Source: Baffinella frigidus
Lineage: Eukaryota; Cryptophyceae; Cryptomonadales; Baffinellaceae
Direction: 5' to 3'
DNA: 12,908 nucleotides
Assembly: GCA_026770585.1 (NCBI GenBank)
Contig: MU646621.1
Coordinates: 1-12,908, forward strand
A program made the translations under genes and the position numbers. The stretch's first letter is position 1. Each line of letters starts with the position of its first letter. Below are positions 11,192 through 12,908 of the stretch, one piece after another. The notes beneath the pieces were generated by a model. It ran no database searches and was not told the origin of the DNA. It was given only the letters and a program-made list of their open reading frames with translations.

Positions 11192-11426
11192 CCTGATTTG
11201 TTTTGGGAGGGGGTGAGATCCTTGTCAAACACGCACAAACATGTGAGGGTTGTAGTAAATTTCACGAGACCATCAAGTTTAAACTGAGTCCGTCTATTCA
11301 CGCCCCCCCAGGAAATCCCTAGGCCCCTAGGAATTTGCTACCGTAGGGTCCCCCGGACTGAAAATCACGCTCGGAGACCCGGATTTGAGGCGCTTCGGGT
11401 TGGTGGGGGTGGTGCATAATGCGAAA
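11192..11426. other. No gene; element A/B-like core fragment
   Basis: At 11308-11352 the stretch ccaggaaatccctaggcccc, then taggaatttgctaccgtagg, resembles the core of elements A and B without termini. The rest of this interval shows nothing I can support. Confidence 0.4.
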
Positions 11427-11470
11427 AGCTCACGTTAACGGACCCCTTAAGGGGTCGGTTAACGTGGGCT
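11427..11470. other. 44-base hairpin centred on ccccttaagggg
   Basis: Arms agctcacgttaacggacccc and its near-complement (two mismatches) around ttaa. It may be a very short foldback element or a structured site. No T-run follows. Confidence 0.75.
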
Positions 11471-11570
11471 TACTGGAGCCGTTGATGGTCAACCGGGCTC
11501 TAAAACGATTTTAAAAGCGATTTCACGACTTTTAAAGCCCAAGAATGTTTCCCTTTACAAATTTTGTACC

Positions 11571-11821
11571 AAAGTTACAACTGCGTTAACGTAAGCTTTT
11601 TGCATGATGCAGTGGAACCTGAGGGCTTTCTTGAACTCCTGATCCGGGCGCGGATTCGCTTTCTGCTCATCCAGCGTCCTCTTCGCGAGGTCCTGCGGAA
11701 ACGGTTTATTCAGCCTCGAGGAGAACCGGGGGTTGTACGCGCGTGCGTCGGATTCCGCCCCCCTCCAATGCGAATCGCGGGACCTGAAAAAGACAATTGG
11801 ATTCGCTTTCGGCTCATCCAA
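11571..11821 (-). pseudogene. Exon L region, copy 1
   Basis: After a good acceptor on the minus strand (tttttCAG, 11786-11784), the frame stays open: SRDSHWRGAESDARAYNP, then RFSSRLNKPFPQDLAKRTLD, then EQKANPRPDQEFKKAL. The segment RTLDE-x-KANP also occurs just upstream, before the acceptor (RTLDEPKANP, about 11831-11802), so part of the region is duplicated. It is basic and polar, with no family recognised. The frame runs on to about 11555 with a GGTACAAA motif near the end. It might be a real exon of up to about 70 codons; relics of it at 11806-11900 and 12093 are broken. Confidence 0.45.
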
Positions 11822-11930
11822 AGTCCTCTATGCGGGTTCCTGCTTAGGGTATAGGGTTCAGGGTTGCGGGTTCAGGGCTGAAAAGACCGTTGCGGTCTAT
11901 TCAGCCTGAAAGAGAACCCAACGCCCCCCC
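11822..11930 (-). pseudogene. Exon L region, copy 2 (decayed)
   Basis: The minus strand has caggaacccgcatagaggac, then tttggatgagccgaaagcga, which follows copy 1 (caggacctcgcgaagaggac) with changes that close the frame. Between them lies inserted G-rich telomere-like DNA (plus strand: tagggtatagggttcagggt, about 11845-11864). The gctgaataga segment matches copy 1's gctgaataaa. Confidence 0.5.
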
Positions 11931-11949
11931 GGATTTGTACCAGAGCGAA

Positions 11950-12106
11950 CCGGATTTCATGTGGAAACACTTTTAATCTCAACAACTTCGGTAATGAAAT
12001 TTACTACACAGAACGATTTTTACTAGTAATATCAAGGCAAACGTGTAGTAATTTTCATTGAAATCCAGTTTTTTTAAATTAAAAGTGTTTCCACGTGAGA
12101 TTCCGG
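11950..12106. mobile_element. Foldback element H
   Basis: Outer arms ccgga-tt-ca-gtggaaacac, extended by ttttaat, pair with attaaaagtgtttccac (12078-12094) and the outer ccgg (12103-12106). Inner arms aaatttactacac/gtgtagtaatttt form a second layer. It sits within exon L copy 3. Its core (ttttactagtaa; gtgtagtaattttc) also occurs near 3059-3112. Target duplication is uncertain. Confidence 0.75.
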
Positions 12107-12160
12107 CCCCCTCCAGTACGAATCACGGGACTCCAAGAAACCGTTGAGGTTCTTTCTGCG
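12093..12160 (-). pseudogene. Exon L region, copy 3, cut by element H
   Basis: The minus strand reads NLNGFLESRDSYWRGPESH, matching SRDSHWRGAES of copy 1 with His to Tyr and Ala to Pro. It is interrupted after GGAATC by element H. Possible acceptors are gcagaaAG or ttggAG. Broken relic. Confidence 0.5.
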
Positions 12161-12241
12161 CTGCTCCTATAGGAGGAAACGCCGTTTATGGAAGGGGGTG
12201 AGAGGAGGGGGAATCTCGAACCTTAGAGAAGGGCTCGCAAC

Positions 12242-12441
12242 CTGTTTCTGCACCACCAACCCTGACGGGCTGGGCAAATCCATGATTTTCGATTTTCGAT
12301 TTTCAAGGCGAAATGGCTCCACGGACGCCGGAATCCGGCGGCTTCCAAGGGAAATACGTGACCTCAAATTTGACGATTTGCCCAGCCCGTGAGGGTTGGT
12401 GGCATGTAGGCGAGATTGGCGGAGCTCGCGTGCTCGAAACC
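12242..12441 (-). pseudogene. Exon K, copy 1, split by element J
   Basis: On the minus strand, EHASSANLAYM is followed by element J (12402-12253), then QKQ and GT (12241/12240). Without J the segment aligns with copy 2 (EHASPANLAYMQIQ). Several differences are silent (GAA/GAG, AAC/AAT, GCG/GCC). A TGA lies upstream in frame at about 12447, so the exon is doubly broken. The intron leader gttgcgagccc resembles gttacgagccc of the plus-strand exons. Confidence 0.65.
12253..12402. mobile_element. Foldback element J
   Basis: A 150-base element with 28-base ends (27 matches), ccaccaaccctgacgggctg and its complement. The interior has gattttcgattttcgatttt and ccggaatccgg. It is flanked by CA at 12251-12252 and 12403-12404. 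The unoccupied relative at 12831-12850 reads tctgCAtgtacgcgagg, with one CA, so a 2-base duplication is seen directly. No coding capacity. Confidence 0.92.
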
Positions 12442-12457
12442 TCAAGAGAGAGGCCTT

Positions 12458-12562
12458 TATCCCTTAAGTGGCCAGACCCCCAAATTTGCGGGCCAAGAGG
12501 TCCTAGGCAGGTTCTATGGCCCTACGGTAGGGCGTATGCGCCTACTGGCCACTTAAGGGATA
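12458..12562. mobile_element. Foldback element B, copy 5
   Basis: 105 bases, perfect TATCCCTTAAGTGGCC ends. The core carries cccaaatttgcggg, shared with copy 3 but not with copies 1 and 4, so family B has at least two subtypes. This intact copy is the reference for the unoccupied site in copy 3. Confidence 0.92.
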
Positions 12563-12602
12563 GATACCAACACGGCCATGAGTTGAACACGACCCAGCGA
12601 CA

Positions 12603-12752
12603 TTATCTCAGAAAAGGTGTTCCAAAACCCGTTTCCTTAAGTCAATTCCCCCTCAAATATGTCAACTTATGCGTAGAGAAAAGAATAAGTTGACATATTT
12701 GAGGGGGCATTGACTTAGGAAAACGAGTTTGAGAACTCCTTTTCTGAGATAA
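12603..12752. mobile_element. Foldback element C, copy 2
   Basis: 150 bases, same ends (TTATCTCAG...CTGAGATAA) and length as copy 1, flanked by GACA at 12599-12602 and 12753-12756. Arms differ from copy 1 at several places (cctcaaatatg versus cctacaatttt), each matched by a change in the opposite arm. Confidence 0.93.
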
Positions 12753-12775
12753 GACAGGAGTTTCTCGCAAACACG

Positions 12776-12820
12776 TCCCTGGGGGTAGGATCCCTGGGGG
12801 CAATAGGTCCCTGGGGGTAC
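12776..12820. repeat. Three-copy tccctgggggta short tandem repeat
   Basis: tccctgggggtaggatccct, gggggcaataggtccctggg and ggta show three units of about 16-17 bases. It lies in what would be the first intron sequence downstream of exon K copy 2 on the minus strand. Confidence 0.75.
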
Positions 12821-12829
12821 ATAGGAAAC

Positions 12830-12908
12830 CTGTATCTGCATGTACGCGAGGTTGGCGGGGCTCGCGTGTTCGAGGCGGCTGCGCGCCTCCAGCAGCTCCC
12901 TCTCCCTC
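12830..12908 (-). CDS. Candidate exon K, copy 2 (runs off window)
   Basis: On the minus strand the window edge is inside an open frame of 26 codons, RERELLEARSRLEHASPANL then AYMQIQ, ending at CAG|GT (12830/12829), phase 0. The RERELLEARSRLEH part is typical of a coiled coil. It is the uninterrupted relative of copy 1. Its beginning lies beyond the window. Family not recognised. Confidence 0.45.

Noticed and set aside
11427-11470. Hairpin as a transcription terminator
   Set aside because: The window is eukaryotic, there is no T-run after it, and it lies in noncoding repeat territory.

Overview
This window looks like nuclear DNA of a eukaryotic microalga with a secondary, red-derived plastid. 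Three things support this: a perfect array of the plant/algal telomere unit CCCTAAA (868-919); a protein start on the minus strand (8852) with a signal peptide followed by an SSAFVP site, the ASAFAP-type signal of cryptophytes, haptophytes, ochrophytes and some dinoflagellates; and spliceosomal-looking exon borders (pyrimidine tract, CAG, open frame, GT). I cannot name the species. No rRNA, tRNA, CRISPR or bacterial-type operon was seen.

Layout. 1-840: GC-rich, C-tract-rich repeats, including three minus-strand copies of a coding-like block with an AENR-x-CF core. 840-2480: telomere array and decayed variant islands (CCCTAAA, CCATAAA, CCCTCAA). 1050-7575, plus strand: exon-like fragments in four families, each repeated as a local cluster and in a consistent order: X (2 copies), R (5), E (6 complete or partial, one inverted) and N (5 with traces, 4 of them reaching an in-frame TAG). 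Most exon borders are phase 0, so they could be parts of one ancestral gene with each exon multiplied in place. 5320-7840 and 10050-11140: dense short palindromic MITE-like elements of families A (TACAGGGGTACC ends) and B (TATCCCTTAAGTGGC ends). 8484-9492: two divergent gene starts, a plastid-targeted protein (minus) and a short CxxC/CxxC zinc-ribbon protein (plus). 9600-9800: clustered AAGGTCCGCA inverted repeats and a short tandem repeat. 9950-12908: a second series of repeated exon fragments on the minus strand, in the order K, L, M from right to left, where M carries a TGA stop.

At least six foldback families with different termini are present (A, B, C, D, J, S), plus several looser inverted repeats. 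In four cases the window holds both the occupied copy and a related unoccupied copy, so the insertion point can be read directly: A in B (TA duplicated), C in exon R5 (GATT duplicated), D in exon R1 (TA), and J in exon K1 (CA duplicated). The exon fragments therefore act as recorders of insertions. No transposase gene was found, so all these elements appear non-autonomous. I did not recognise the protein families of exons X, R, E, N, K, L, M or P.
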